A stretch of 64,000 nt of DNA. Origin: Novosphingobium silvae. Its GTDB lineage: Bacteria; Pseudomonadota; Alphaproteobacteria; Sphingomonadales; Sphingomonadaceae. Position numbers and translations under genes: made by a program. Below, in pieces: positions 32,637 through 41,506 of this stretch. How positions within the stretch are numbered: position 1 is the stretch's first letter; every line of letters starts with the position of its first letter. Location of the stretch: the NCBI RefSeq assembly GCF_009856825.1, contig NZ_WVTD01000003.1:268907-332906 (forward strand), given 5' to 3'. The notes below the pieces were generated by a model, which searched no databases, had not been told where the DNA came from, and saw only the letters and a list, made by a program, of their open reading frames with translations.

Positions 32637-34010
32637 TCAGGCCGCCGCGCGCTGGCCGGCGGTCGCCTCCAGATTGAGCAGGTCGGCCATCTCGAAAGCC
32701 AGCTCGATCGACTGCGCGCCGTTGAGACGCGGGTCGCAGTGGGTGTGGTAGCGGTCCTTCAGCGCCTCGTCCGTGATGGCGATGGCGCCGCCGGTGCATT
32801 CGGTCACGTCCTGTCCGGTCATCTCGATGTGGATGCCGCCCGCATGCGTGCCCTCGGCGCGGTGGACGGCGAAGAAGCCGCGCACTTCGGCGAGGATGCG
32901 GTCGAACGGACGGGTCTTGAAGCCGCTGTCCGACTTGATGACGTTGCCGTGCATCGGATCGCACGACCAGACCACCGGATGGCCCTCGCGCTTGACGGCG
33001 CGGACCAGCTTGGGCAGCCCCGCCTCCACCTTGTCGTGGCCATAGCGGCTGATGAGCGTGATGCGCCCCGGCTCGCGCGCGGGGTTCAGCGTGTCGAGCA
33101 TGCGCAGCAGCGCGTCGGGCTCGAGGCTGGGGCCGCACTTCATGCCGATGGGATTGCCGACACCGCGCAGGTACTCGACATGGGCGGAGCCTTCGAAGCG
33201 GGTACGGTCGCCGATCCACAGCATGTGGGCCGAACAGTCGTACCAGTCACCCGTGAGCGAATCGCGGCGGGTCAGCGCCTGCTCGTAGGGCAGCAGCAGC
33301 GCTTCGTGGCTGGTGTAGAAGTCGGTGCCCTGAAGCTGCGGAACCGAAGTCGGGTCCACGCCGCAGGCGGCCATGAAATCGAGCGCCTCGCCGATGCGGT
33401 CGGCCATTTGCGAGAACTTCTCGCCCCAGGGGCTGCGGCCGATGTGGTCGAGCGTCCACTGGTGGACCTGGCGCAGGTTGGCATAGCCGCCGTGCGCGAA
33501 GGCGCGCAGCAGGTTCAGCGTCGCCGAGGACTGGGTATAGGCGCGCAGCATGCGCTCGGGATCGTTGCGGCGCGCCTCGGCATTGCCCTCGATGCCGTTA
33601 ATGATGTCACCGAAGTAGCTGGGCATCTCGACGCCGCCGACGACCTCGGTCGGGGCCGAGCGCGGCTTGGCGAACTGGCCGGCCATGCGCCCCAGCTTCA
33701 CCACCGGCTGCTTGCTGGCGAACGTCAGCACCACGGCCATCTGTAGCAGCACCCGGAAGCTGTCGCGGATATTGTCGGCGCTGAATTCGGCGAAGCTCTC
33801 GGCGCAGTCCCCGCCCTGGAGCAGGAAACCGCGGCCTGCGGCAACCTCTGCAAGGTCGGCCTTCAGGGCGCGGGCTTCACCGGCAAAGACGAGCGGCGGA
33901 AACTTCGCAAGCGTGGCCTCGACCTCGCCCAGCTTCGCCTGATCGCCATAGACCGGGAGGTGGCGCGCCTCATGCGTCTTCCAGCTCTCCGGTGTCCAGT
34001 TGCTAGCCAC
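32637..34010 (-). CDS. Class II (plant-type) DAHP synthase
   Basis: 457 aa. The AroG II signature is visible: [73 protein letters not shown] and [18 protein letters not shown]. It condenses phosphoenolpyruvate and erythrose-4-P, the first step of the shikimate pathway. I chose GTG 34010 (reading [11 protein letters not shown]) because AGGAG lies 9 nt before it, rather than the in-frame ATG 34034. There is no class I enzyme in the window. Confidence 0.95.
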   Translation of the reverse strand: MASNWTPESWKTHEARHLPVYGDQAKLGEVEATLAKFPPLVFAGEARALKADLAEVAAGRGFLLQGGDCAESFAEFSADNIRDSFRVLLQMAVVLTFASKQPVVKLGRMAGQFAKPRSAPTEVVGGVEMPSYFGDIINGIEGNAEARRNDPERMLRAYTQSSATLNLLRAFAHGGYANLRQVHQWTLDHIGRSPWGEKFSQMADRIGEALDFMAACGVDPTSVPQLQGTDFYTSHEALLLPYEQALTRRDSLTGDWYDCSAHMLWIGDRTRFEGSAHVEYLRGVGNPIGMKCGPSLEPDALLRMLDTLNPAREPGRITLISRYGHDKVEAGLPKLVRAVKREGHPVVWSCDPMHGNVIKSDSGFKTRPFDRILAEVRGFFAVHRAEGTHAGGIHIEMTGQDVTECTGGAIAITDEALKDRYHTHCDPRLNGAQSIELAFEMADLLNLEATAGQRAAA

Positions 34011-34202
34011 TTGTCTTAACTCCTGATGCCTCACGCCCCGTGCGCGGACCTGCCGCCATTCGCGGACAAGAGCGCGCCCATAACGCCTGCGAGAAATTTT
34101 TGCAAAGCCGGGATGGCGATATGAGTAATCGGGTTTTGCGTCGGCGCTGGGGACGCGCCGGATCCGATCCGACGCGCCTCCCGAACGCCGTGCGCCCGGG
34201 CC

Positions 34203-37169
34203 TTACCTGCGCGCCACTTTCTCGCCCTCGTCCTTGGGCATGACCTCGAGCCGCCAGGAGTTGTCCTTGCCCAGATAGCGCGCCGCCAGCGCCTGCATCG
34301 CCTGGGGCGTGGTGACGGTATAGTCGGTCAGCACGGTGCGAACGGTGCCGATGCGGGTGGGATCGGTGGTCGCGCCTTCGAGCTGGCTCATGAAGAACGA
34401 GGTGCTCGACGCGGCGCGCGTCACCTGCTGGCGCAGCGGCTCGGTGACGAGCGCGAGTTCGTCGGCCGAGGGCGGGTTGTGGATCAGGTTCTGCGCGATC
34501 TCGTCGGCGGTCTGGAAGAACAGCGGCACCGACTTGGGATCGAGCTGCGCCATCGCGGTGATCGATCCGCCCGCCGCAAGGTCCACCGGCCAGCTCGAGA
34601 AGACATAAGGCGCGTAGGACACGCCCAGCTTCTCGCGCACGGCATCCATCAGGCGGTTGGTGAAGAGCTGCGTAAGGATTTCCAGCTGCCGCGATTCGCG
34701 GATGCCCATGACGCCGCCGCCCGTCGGCCACGAGATCACCGCCGCCGCCTGATCGGGATCGCCATGGTGGACGAGGGTCACCGGCTTGTCCGATGGCTTG
34801 GGCGCCGCAACCTGCGCGCTGGCGGGGCCGGCGGCATAGGGCTGGCGGGCCTTGAGCGCGCCGAAGGTCTTCTCCAGCGCGGCGATCGCGGCGGCCTTGT
34901 CGAAGTCGCCGAAGATCTGCACTTCGACCGGGCCTTCCTTCAGCGCCTTGCTCCACACGCGCTTGAAGCCCGCGGGCGTGGTCGCCTCGATCTCATCCGG
35001 GGTGGGCGTCGCGAAGCGGGCGTCCTGGCCGCGCTGATAGAACTGCAGGTCGCGGTTCAGCACGCCCTGGGGCGAAGTGGCGAACGTGGCGTACTGGATC
35101 TTCGCCGCCGCCTTGGCGCGCAGCACCGGGTTCTCGTCCCAGCGCGGCAGGTCAAGCTTGGCGGCGAACAGGTAGAGCTGGTCGGCAAGGTCCTGCGGGC
35201 GGGTTTCGGCGGACAGCTCGAAAGCGGCGTCCTGGACCTCGAAGTTGAAGCCCATCTTGCGGCCGGTGGAGATCCGGTCGAGGTCGTCCTGGCCCAGCGT
35301 CGCGAGGCCCGAACCCACCAGCGCGAACTGGCCAAGCGTGATATAGGCCGCGTCCTTGGGATCGACCGAGCGGTAGCCGCCGCCGAAGCGCGTCTTGACC
35401 ATGACCCGGCCCGGCTCCTCGGCCACCGGCCAGAGCAGCGCCTTGACGCCGTTCGCGAAAGTCAGCTGCTCGATCTCGAGAAGCCCGGTCGGCGCATCGG
35501 CAGTGGCCTTGGCGGGCTTGCCGATGGCGGGCAGCTTCTCGAACGAGACCGGAGCAAGCGCCGTGCGCACGCTGGCATCGGCCTTCACCGGCTCCGCCAG
35601 GGCAAGCTGCAGTTCGCGGTCGGTCGCCTTGCCTTCTTCCTGCACGGTGAACAGGCCGCGCGTCACCGTGCCGGTGAAAAGCTGGCGCGTGTGCCTGAGC
35701 ACGGCATCGGGCGTGAACAGCGCCTGGGACTCGCGGAAGATGCGCAACACGTCGTTGGGCGCGGCCACCGTCTCGCGGATGTCGAGCGCGTTGACGAGAT
35801 CGTCGGCGAGCTTGGAGCCGGGCAGGATGCGCTGCTGCTCCACCGGAACCTGGAAGGCGACGTCAAGCTCGGCAGCCTCGCGGTCGATCTCGGCCTGCGT
35901 GGGCGGACGGGTGAGGGCATCGGCGATCACCGCCCGCACGTCGCGCAGCGCGGCGCGCCAGTCATCCCCGAGCGGCGTGACCGAGACGAACGTCGCGTCG
36001 GCCGAGCGCGAGACATCGTCCTGGTTGACCGAAGCCGAAAGGAAGCTGCCGCCCGCCCTCGCCTTCGATTCCAGACGGCGGTTGATGATGGCCTGCGCGA
36101 TCGCATCGGTCATCAGGCCCTGGTTGTAGGCGATGTTGTCGGTCACCTGCTTCCAGGGACGCAGGACGGCATACATCAGCGAAGGCGGAAGGTCCGGCTC
36201 CACCAGCACGCGCGTCTCGCCCACCGGGTTGCGCGGGTCGGCGCCCTTGGGAGCGGCGGGCTGGCCGAAGCTGGGCGCAGGCGTCTGCCGGCCCTTGACC
36301 GACCAGTCGGCGAACCACTTCTTCACGTAGGATTCCAGCATGGCGGGGTCCATGTCGCCCGCGACGATCACCGCCACGTTGTCGGGCCGGTACCAGCGCG
36401 AATAGAACGCGCGCACGCTTTGCGGCGTGGCCGAGGTCAGCGATTCCACCGTGCCGATCGGCTCGCGGTTGGCCAGTGGCTGCCCGGCGTAGAGCACCTT
36501 CTGCATGGCGTCCTGCACGCGCTTGGAGGCGCCGCCGCGCTCGCGCATCTCGGCCAGCACGATCGGCAGGTCGGACTTCAGGTTGGATGCCGAGAGCGTA
36601 GGCGCGGTGACCATGCCGCTCATCAGCTTGAACGTCTCGTCGAGCGAGGTGGGCGTGGCGTTGGGCAGGTCCAGCTTGAACACGGTCTGCGTGGTGGAGG
36701 TGACGGCGTTGGTGTCGCTGCCGAACGTCGCGCCAAGGCGCTGGAACGCGGCGATCGCGGTGCCCTCGGGAAGGTACTTCGACTGGCGGAACAGCATGTG
36801 CTCCAGCAGGTGCGCATAGCCGCGCTCGGCATCGGTCTCGTAAAGCGAGCCGGCATCCACGCGGATGCGGATCGAGACCTGGCCCGGCGGCACGCCGTTC
36901 TTGCGAACCGCATACTTCAGGCCGTTCGAAAGTTCGCCGAAGTGCCACTCGGGATCGCGGGGAATGTCGCTGCCGCGATAGAGCCAGGGATCCGCCTGCC
37001 CCACCACAGGCGCCGCCATCGGCGCTGTCGACGCAGCTCCCGACGCCACGCTCGATGTTGGGCCCGATGCGGGTGAAGCCTCCTGGGCAAGCAAGGGCGG
37101 AATCGGGGCCTGCGCAAGAAGGAGCAGGCAGGCGAGCGAGCGGGCGGCGCGCGGAGAGGATGTCATCAC
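34203..37169 (-). CDS. M16 family zinc metalloprotease (pitrilysin/processing-peptidase type)
   Basis: 988 aa. A signal peptide (LACLLLLAQAPIPPLLAQ) is followed by a first M16 domain with the inverted zinc motif HLLEH (H120, E123, H124) and an acidic ligand around VLAEMRERGG. A second, non-catalytic half follows (about 540-980). It is an exported or membrane-tethered insulinase-like protease that degrades peptides in the periplasm. The gene stands alone; the next gene upstream is the divergent NfuA-like gene. Confidence 0.93.
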   Translation of the reverse strand: MMTSSPRAARSLACLLLLAQAPIPPLLAQEASPASGPTSSVASGAASTAPMAAPVVGQADPWLYRGSDIPRDPEWHFGELSNGLKYAVRKNGVPPGQVSIRIRVDAGSLYETDAERGYAHLLEHMLFRQSKYLPEGTAIAAFQRLGATFGSDTNAVTSTTQTVFKLDLPNATPTSLDETFKLMSGMVTAPTLSASNLKSDLPIVLAEMRERGGASKRVQDAMQKVLYAGQPLANREPIGTVESLTSATPQSVRAFYSRWYRPDNVAVIVAGDMDPAMLESYVKKWFADWSVKGRQTPAPSFGQPAAPKGADPRNPVGETRVLVEPDLPPSLMYAVLRPWKQVTDNIAYNQGLMTDAIAQAIINRRLESKARAGGSFLSASVNQDDVSRSADATFVSVTPLGDDWRAALRDVRAVIADALTRPPTQAEIDREAAELDVAFQVPVEQQRILPGSKLADDLVNALDIRETVAAPNDVLRIFRESQALFTPDAVLRHTRQLFTGTVTRGLFTVQEEGKATDRELQLALAEPVKADASVRTALAPVSFEKLPAIGKPAKATADAPTGLLEIEQLTFANGVKALLWPVAEEPGRVMVKTRFGGGYRSVDPKDAAYITLGQFALVGSGLATLGQDDLDRISTGRKMGFNFEVQDAAFELSAETRPQDLADQLYLFAAKLDLPRWDENPVLRAKAAAKIQYATFATSPQGVLNRDLQFYQRGQDARFATPTPDEIEATTPAGFKRVWSKALKEGPVEVQIFGDFDKAAAIAALEKTFGALKARQPYAAGPASAQVAAPKPSDKPVTLVHHGDPDQAAAVISWPTGGGVMGIRESRQLEILTQLFTNRLMDAVREKLGVSYAPYVFSSWPVDLAAGGSITAMAQLDPKSVPLFFQTADEIAQNLIHNPPSADELALVTEPLRQQVTRAASSTSFFMSQLEGATTDPTRIGTVRTVLTDYTVTTPQAMQALAARYLGKDNSWRLEVMPKDEGEKVARR

Positions 37170-37257
37170 GAAAGATATAGGGTCGCACTTGCTTAAGCAC
37201 CAGTGAATAGAACCGTCATCGCAAGCGGCTTTGTCCCTCGTCCGGTTGCGGTTGGAC

Positions 37258-37285
37258 TTGACCCTTGGGTCACTTCTCCTACATC
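37258..37285 (+). promoter_or_regulatory. Promoter and palindrome upstream of the NfuA-like gene
   Basis: -35 TTGACC (37258-37263), 16-bp spacer, -10 TACATC (37280-37285). The start would fall within a few bases of the ATG at 37295, giving a nearly leaderless mRNA. The arms TGACCC and GGGTCA (37259-37272, 2-bp centre) form an inverted repeat over the -35 box. Confidence 0.4.
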
Positions 37286-37294
37286 GCCAGGATC

Positions 37295-37873
37295 ATGTTC
37301 ATCGAAACCGAAGCCACGCCCAATCCCGCGACGCTCAAGTTCCTGCCCGGGCGGCAGGTGATGCCCGCCGGAACCCGCGAATTCACCTCGCCCGAGGACG
37401 CGGCGGCCTCGCCGCTCGCCGAAGCGCTGTTCGACCTTGGCGACGTGACCGGCGTGTTCTTCGGCACCGGCTTCGTCTCGGTGACGGCGGCGCCCGGCGT
37501 CGAGTGGGCCTCGCTGCGCCCGCAGGTCGTCTCGATCCTGCTCGACCATTTCGTGTCCGAGGCGCCGCTTTTCGCGGGCGGCACTGCCGGGGGCTTCTCC
37601 GTCCCCGCCGAAGAGGACGAGGACTATGGCGACGATCCCGCCGATGCCGACATCGTCGCCCAGATCAAGGACCTGATCGAAAGCCGCGTGCGCCCCGCCG
37701 TCGCCAACGATGGCGGCGACATCGTCTATCGCGGCTTCCGCGAAGGCGTGGTCTACCTGTCTATGCAGGGCGCGTGCTCGGGCTGCCCCTCCTCGTCGGC
37801 AACGCTCAAGCACGGCATCGAAAGCCTGCTCAAGCACTACGTCCCCGAAGTCAGCGAAGTGCGCGCGGCCTGA
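37295..37873 (+). CDS. NfuA-like iron-sulfur scaffold/carrier (NifU family)
   Basis: 192 aa. N-terminal NFU domain (FIETEATPNPATLKFLPG, VFFGTGFVSVT) and C-terminal NifU domain with the Fe-S ligand motif CSGCPSS and RPAVANDGGDIVYRGF. It carries [4Fe-4S] clusters to target proteins. ATG 37295 is preferred because the conserved MFIETEATPNPATLKF begins there. It is followed 20 nt later by tsaB. Confidence 0.93.
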   Translation: MFIETEATPNPATLKFLPGRQVMPAGTREFTSPEDAAASPLAEALFDLGDVTGVFFGTGFVSVTAAPGVEWASLRPQVVSILLDHFVSEAPLFAGGTAGGFSVPAEEDEDYGDDPADADIVAQIKDLIESRVRPAVANDGGDIVYRGFREGVVYLSMQGACSGCPSSSATLKHGIESLLKHYVPEVSEVRAA

Positions 37874-37893
37874 CCGCCGCGCACGGACCCGGC

Positions 37894-38568
37894 GTGACGG
37901 AGCCTGCCCACGACCCCGCTGCCCCGACCTCGCAGGGGGCCGATGCCGCGACCACTCTCGTGATCGACAGCGCCACCGACGCCTGCTCGGTCGCGCTTTT
38001 CTCGGGCACGCAGCTCGTCGCGGGCGATCATCGCGTGCTGGGACGCGGACACGCCGAAGCGCTGGTGCCGATGATCTCGGCCCTTCCCGGCCGTGGCCGC
38101 GCCGCCCGCATCGCCGTCGCCCTCGGCCCCGGCAGCTTTACCGGCGTGCGCGTCGGGATTGCCGCGGCCCGGGCGCTCGCCTTCGCCTGGAGCGCGCCGC
38201 TCGTCGGCTACCCGACGCTCGCGCTCGTTGCAGCGATGGCCCGCGAGGCGGAAGGCGACCAGCCCGTCGCCGTCGCGATGACAGGCGGGCATGGCGAATG
38301 GTTCACGCAAGGCTTCGCCGCAGGCGGCACCGTGACGCGCAAACTCGCCTCGCAGCGCCCCGCAGATGCCGCCGCCAGCGCCGTGGAAGCGCTTGTCGCC
38401 GGCAACCAGGCAGAAGCGCTCGTCGCCGCGCGCGGGCATGGCCATGCGCTCGCCCTCTGGCCCGATGCACGCGCGTTCATGCGGCTCGATCCCGCCGTGC
38501 TCGTGGCCGAGGCGCACCCCCTCTACGGCCGCGCGCCGGACGCGAAGCTGCCCGCGAGCGCTGCATGA
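37894..38568 (+). CDS. tsaB: tRNA threonylcarbamoyladenosine biosynthesis protein TsaB
   Basis: 224 aa from GTG 37894. The ASKHA-fold start is TTLVIDSATDACSVALFSG, with GRGHAEALVPMIS and the motif ALGPGSFTGVRVGIAAARAL. TsaB partners with TsaD and TsaE to make t6A at position 37 of ANN-decoding tRNAs. Overlaps rimI by 4 nt (ATGA), the usual tsaB-rimI pairing. Confidence 0.92.
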   Translation: MTEPAHDPAAPTSQGADAATTLVIDSATDACSVALFSGTQLVAGDHRVLGRGHAEALVPMISALPGRGRAARIAVALGPGSFTGVRVGIAAARALAFAWSAPLVGYPTLALVAAMAREAEGDQPVAVAMTGGHGEWFTQGFAAGGTVTRKLASQRPADAAASAVEALVAGNQAEALVAARGHGHALALWPDARAFMRLDPAVLVAEAHPLYGRAPDAKLPASAA

Positions 38569-39023
38569 ACGACGACGTCGACCGGATCATGGCAGTCATG
38601 AGCGCCGCCTTCGACCCGGTCTTCGGAGAAGCCTGGAACCGCCGCCAGGTGGAAGACGCGCTCGCCTTCGGCACGTGCCACTACGCCCTCGTCGATCCCG
38701 CCGGCGTCCCGTTCGTCGATGGAGGCAATGCGGCGGGCTTCTTCATGTCGCGCACCGGCTACGAGGAAGAGGAACTGCTGCTACTTGCGGTTGATCCACA
38801 GTATCGCCGACGAGGACTTGGCCGATCGCTCCTCGACACTCTGCGCACCGGCGCGAGTGGGCGCGGCGCCCGCCGTCTTCTTCTGGAAATGAGACGAGGC
38901 AATCCCGCCGAAAGCCTTTATAGAGGATTTGGCTTCTACTCGATCGGAGAACGACGCGAATATTACCGCACTCCGGGTGGTGAACGCCTTGATGCCGTCA
39001 CCTTTGCATGTGACATATCCTGA
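38565..39023 (+). CDS. rimI: Ribosomal-protein-alanine N-acetyltransferase RimI-like (GNAT)
   Basis: 152 aa. GNAT acetyl-CoA binding motif A: LLLLAVDPQYRRRGLGRSLLD, then LEMRRGNPAESLYRGFGFYS and the C-terminal ERREYYRTPGGE typical of RimI. It acetylates the N terminus of ribosomal protein S18 in E. coli; substrates in alphaproteobacteria may differ. Translationally coupled to tsaB. Confidence 0.88.
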   Translation: MNDDVDRIMAVMSAAFDPVFGEAWNRRQVEDALAFGTCHYALVDPAGVPFVDGGNAAGFFMSRTGYEEEELLLLAVDPQYRRRGLGRSLLDTLRTGASGRGARRLLLEMRRGNPAESLYRGFGFYSIGERREYYRTPGGERLDAVTFACDIS

Positions 39024-39192
39024 TCGGCACCTTTTATTCTGATCCAGGCCAGTACATTGGCAAAGATAAGTCGTATTATGAGGCCAATTCAACTTGCGAT
39101 TCTGTGCTGAATCGTCCAGTGGTCCCGACCGGCAAGCCCAACGAGCCTGCATCTCCCAAACTAGACTGGTCGCACCAAAGGACAATTAAAAA

Positions 39193-39639
39193 ATGGATAA
39201 TATCCAGCCCGACATCAACGAAACGCTCATCACGCTGGCTTCCGATATCGTCGCCGCACACGTGAGCAACAACAGCGTTTCGGTCGAGGATCTTCCCACG
39301 CTCATCACCAACGTCTACGGCGCTCTTGCCGGTCTTGGCACCACTGCCCCGGTCGAGGAAGAAAAGCCCGAGCCGGCCGTCTCGGTCCGTTCGTCGGTCA
39401 AGCCGGACTACATCGTGTGCCTTGAAGACGGCAAGAAGCTCAAGATGCTCAAGCGCCATCTCATGACGCACTACAACATGACGCCGGAAGACTATCGCGC
39501 GCGCTGGAACCTGCCCGCAGACTATCCGATGGTCGCTCCCAACTACGCCGAGAAGCGCCGCGAACTGGCGAAGAAGATCGGCCTTGGCCGCAAGTCGACC
39601 GCACGCCGCGGCCGCAAGCCCAAGACGGCCGCCGCCTGA
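39193..39639 (+). CDS. MucR family transcriptional regulator
   Basis: 148 aa. The zinc-finger region VCLEDGKKLKMLKRHLMTHY has the MucR ligand set C76, D79, H89, H93 (C-D-H-H instead of C2H2), followed by MTPEDYRARWNLPADYPMVA and a basic C terminus RKSTARRGRKPK. MucR proteins are H-NS-like DNA-binding oligomers in alphaproteobacteria that regulate surface polysaccharide, motility and cell-cycle genes and often repress themselves. The 169-nt upstream region is AT-rich compared with the window, consistent with self-binding. Confidence 0.93.
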   Translation: MDNIQPDINETLITLASDIVAAHVSNNSVSVEDLPTLITNVYGALAGLGTTAPVEEEKPEPAVSVRSSVKPDYIVCLEDGKKLKMLKRHLMTHYNMTPEDYRARWNLPADYPMVAPNYAEKRRELAKKIGLGRKSTARRGRKPKTAAA

Positions 39640-39800
39640 GCCGCGAACCCGCCACTGGACGGCCCTGACAGGGCCCGACCCGCGACAGCTCTCAGGGCAT
39701 CAGCACCTGCGCCCCCTTCCGGAAACGCGATTTCCCGGGGACAAAGATGCCCTGCACTGCCGCAGCCCGGTGACAGGCCGCCCATCGCGGTTGTGATTGC

Positions 39801-39832
39801 AGGCGCACCGCCCTATCTAGGCCGGTGCGCCT
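39801..39832 (+). terminator. Hairpin just upstream of the fur-type gene
   Basis: AGGCGCACCG (39801-39810) pairs perfectly with CGGTGCGCCT (39823-39832); CTTTCATATAAATA follows. It may terminate mucR transcription or act as a regulatory site; the stem is 25 nt before the GTG start of the fur gene. Confidence 0.5.
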
Positions 39833-39856
39833 CTTTCATATAAATACAGGTTTCCC

Positions 39857-40300
39857 GTGCACCAGCCCATCGACATCGAAGCCCTTTGCGCCGAGCGTGG
39901 CCTGCGCATCACCGAGCAGCGCCGCGTGATCGCCAAGGTCCTTTCGGAAAGCACCGACCATCCCGACGTCGAGAAGCTGCACGAACGCGCTACCGCGATC
40001 GACCCGGGCATCTCGATCGCCACCGTCTACCGCACCGTGCGCCTCTTCGAGGAAGCCGGCATCCTCGACCGTCACGACTTCGGCGACGGGCGCGCCCGCT
40101 ATGAGGCGGCTCCCGAAGCGCACCACGATCACATGATCGATGTCGAAAGCGGGCAGGTGATCGAATTCGTCGATCCCGAACTCGAAGCGCTGCAGCGCCA
40201 GATCGCCGAGCGCCTCGGCTTCCGCCTTGTCGACCACCGCATGGAGCTCTTCGGCGTCCGGCTGGAACGTCCCGAGGGCGAAGTTCCCGCTCGCAAGTAA
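39857..40300 (+). CDS. Fur family transcriptional regulator
   Basis: 147 aa from GTG 39857. Winged-helix domain GLRITEQRRVIAKVLSESTD and ATVYRTVRLFEEAGILDRHDF, then the metal-binding dimerisation domain with EAHHDHMIDVESGQVIEF. The only cysteine is C11, so there is no structural Cys4 zinc site; this is like the alphaproteobacterial Fur/Mur type. The regulated metal (iron or manganese) cannot be told. The next gene (plsC-type) starts 8 nt after the stop, so they are likely one transcript. Confidence 0.92.
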   Translation: MHQPIDIEALCAERGLRITEQRRVIAKVLSESTDHPDVEKLHERATAIDPGISIATVYRTVRLFEEAGILDRHDFGDGRARYEAAPEAHHDHMIDVESGQVIEFVDPELEALQRQIAERLGFRLVDHRMELFGVRLERPEGEVPARK

Positions 40301-40307
40301 GCGCAAG

Positions 40308-41087
40308 GTGGCAGGCGCCCTGTCCGACGGCCGGAGCGCCGTTCCCGCCTGGGCCTGGCCGCTCGTCGCGCTTCGGCTGACAGGGCTGCTGGCGCTGCTG
40401 CTGCTCTGCGTGCCGCTTTACTATGCCCTCGCGCCTTTCACCCGGCGCAACCCGGCCCCGCGCCTGTTCCTGCGCGGGGTGGCGGCGATTGCCGGAGTGC
40501 GCCTGCGAACGCGCGGCACCCTTTCTTCGCGGCGCAGCTTCATCGTCACCAACCACGTCAGCTGGATCGACATCCCCGCGCTTGCCGGAACCACCGGCAC
40601 GGCTTTCGTCGCGCATGACGGGCTGGCGCAGATCGGTCCGCTGCGCTGGCTTTGCGCGCTCAACGACACCGTGTTCGTCGCCCGGCACGAGCGGCGCAGC
40701 GTGGCCGCGCAGGTCGCGCAGGTGCGCCAGGCGCTAGGCGAGAGCGGCACCCTGACCATCTTCGCGGAAGGGACCACGTCGGACGGCAGCGGCACCTTGC
40801 CGTTCAAGTCCTCGCTGCTTTCCGCGCTCGAGGGAGAGGCGCAGTCGGTGGCGGTGCAGCCGGTATGGCTGGATTACGGCTCCGACGCGCGTCGCATCGC
40901 CTGGGTCGGAGACGAGCCCGGCCTGGACAATGCCTTGCGCATCCTTGCCCGGCCCGGCGGAGTTGATCTCACCATCCATTTCCTGCCCCCGTTGGAGGCG
41001 CACGAACGCGCCGACCGCAAGGTCATGGCCACCGCCGCGCGCGCCGCGATTGATGGCGCCATCGCCCGGTTGCGAAGCCACGCTTGA
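40308..41087 (+). CDS. 1-acyl-sn-glycerol-3-phosphate acyltransferase (PlsC family)
   Basis: 259 aa from GTG 40308. One N-terminal membrane helix (about 22-42), the acyltransferase HX4D motif NHVSWID (H83, D88), and the phosphate-binding block FAEGTTSDG (152-160). It esterifies lysophosphatidic acid or a related lysolipid. It follows the fur gene by 7 nt. The stop codon overlaps the -35 box of the 41.1 kb promoter. Confidence 0.9.
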   Translation: MAGALSDGRSAVPAWAWPLVALRLTGLLALLLLCVPLYYALAPFTRRNPAPRLFLRGVAAIAGVRLRTRGTLSSRRSFIVTNHVSWIDIPALAGTTGTAFVAHDGLAQIGPLRWLCALNDTVFVARHERRSVAAQVAQVRQALGESGTLTIFAEGTTSDGSGTLPFKSSLLSALEGEAQSVAVQPVWLDYGSDARRIAWVGDEPGLDNALRILARPGGVDLTIHFLPPLEAHERADRKVMATAARAAIDGAIARLRSHA

Positions 41088-41111
41088 CTTGTTTAACCAT
41101 TTAGGTTATAC
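41083..41111 (+). promoter_or_regulatory. Strong promoter with AACC-N5-GGTT inverted repeat, copy 2
   Basis: CTTGAC at 41083-41088, -10 TTATAC (41106-41111). The spacer has TTAACC-ATTTA-GGTTA, an inverted repeat ending in the -10 box. It is closely similar to the promoter at 3609-3637. TTAACC also resembles a CtrA half-site. Confidence 0.6.
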
Positions 41112-41117
41112 GCCGCA

Positions 41118-41488
41118 GCATCGATTGCGATCCTTGGGATCACGATCGAGCAAGCGGCGGGCCGGGAGCGTGTAGCTGACGCTTCCTTCGTTCCCGGCGC
41201 GGTCGGCGCTTCGGTCGTGGACACCGGAACAGCCACAAAGGGATGCGTGGACGAAGATGAGGGTATGCCCTCAGGGAAGACGGCATGGGATGCGAGCCCT
41301 GCCCGTCACCCCCGCGCACCGCACGGGCTCGGCCATCGGGAGTTCTTCATAGCCTCTCCCTAGGGCCCTCGGCGAACAAAAGGTTTGAACCGGCAGCCCT
41401 TGCGTGATGCCCGCAAGGAACCCCAGCGCCGACCGCCTTGCCGTCCGCTGAACCTTTCCCCCAGCGTTATCCCGCATTCGCCAGCGGG
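41118..41488 (+). ncRNA. Candidate structured RNA of about 370 nt, paralogue of the 3.6 kb locus
   Basis: The 419 nt between plsC and the minus-strand lipoprotein gene contain no convincing protein. The predicted transcript opens with a hairpin (CGATTGCGATCC pairing with GGATCACGATCG), then GCAAGCGG and CGGGCCGG as in the 3.6 kb locus, and ends in CCCGC-N8-GCGGG (41471-41488), also shared. The terminal hairpin has no T tract. Two short ORFs occur inside but lack good start signals. Function unknown. Confidence 0.4.
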
Positions 41489-41506
41489 CGATTGGCCGTG
41501 CCTGCC

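Noticed and set aside
34479..37076. 865-codon plus-strand frame opposite the M16 peptidase
   Set aside because: Shadow ORF rich in Arg, Gly, His and Leu; the minus-strand M16 gene has signal peptide and zinc motif.
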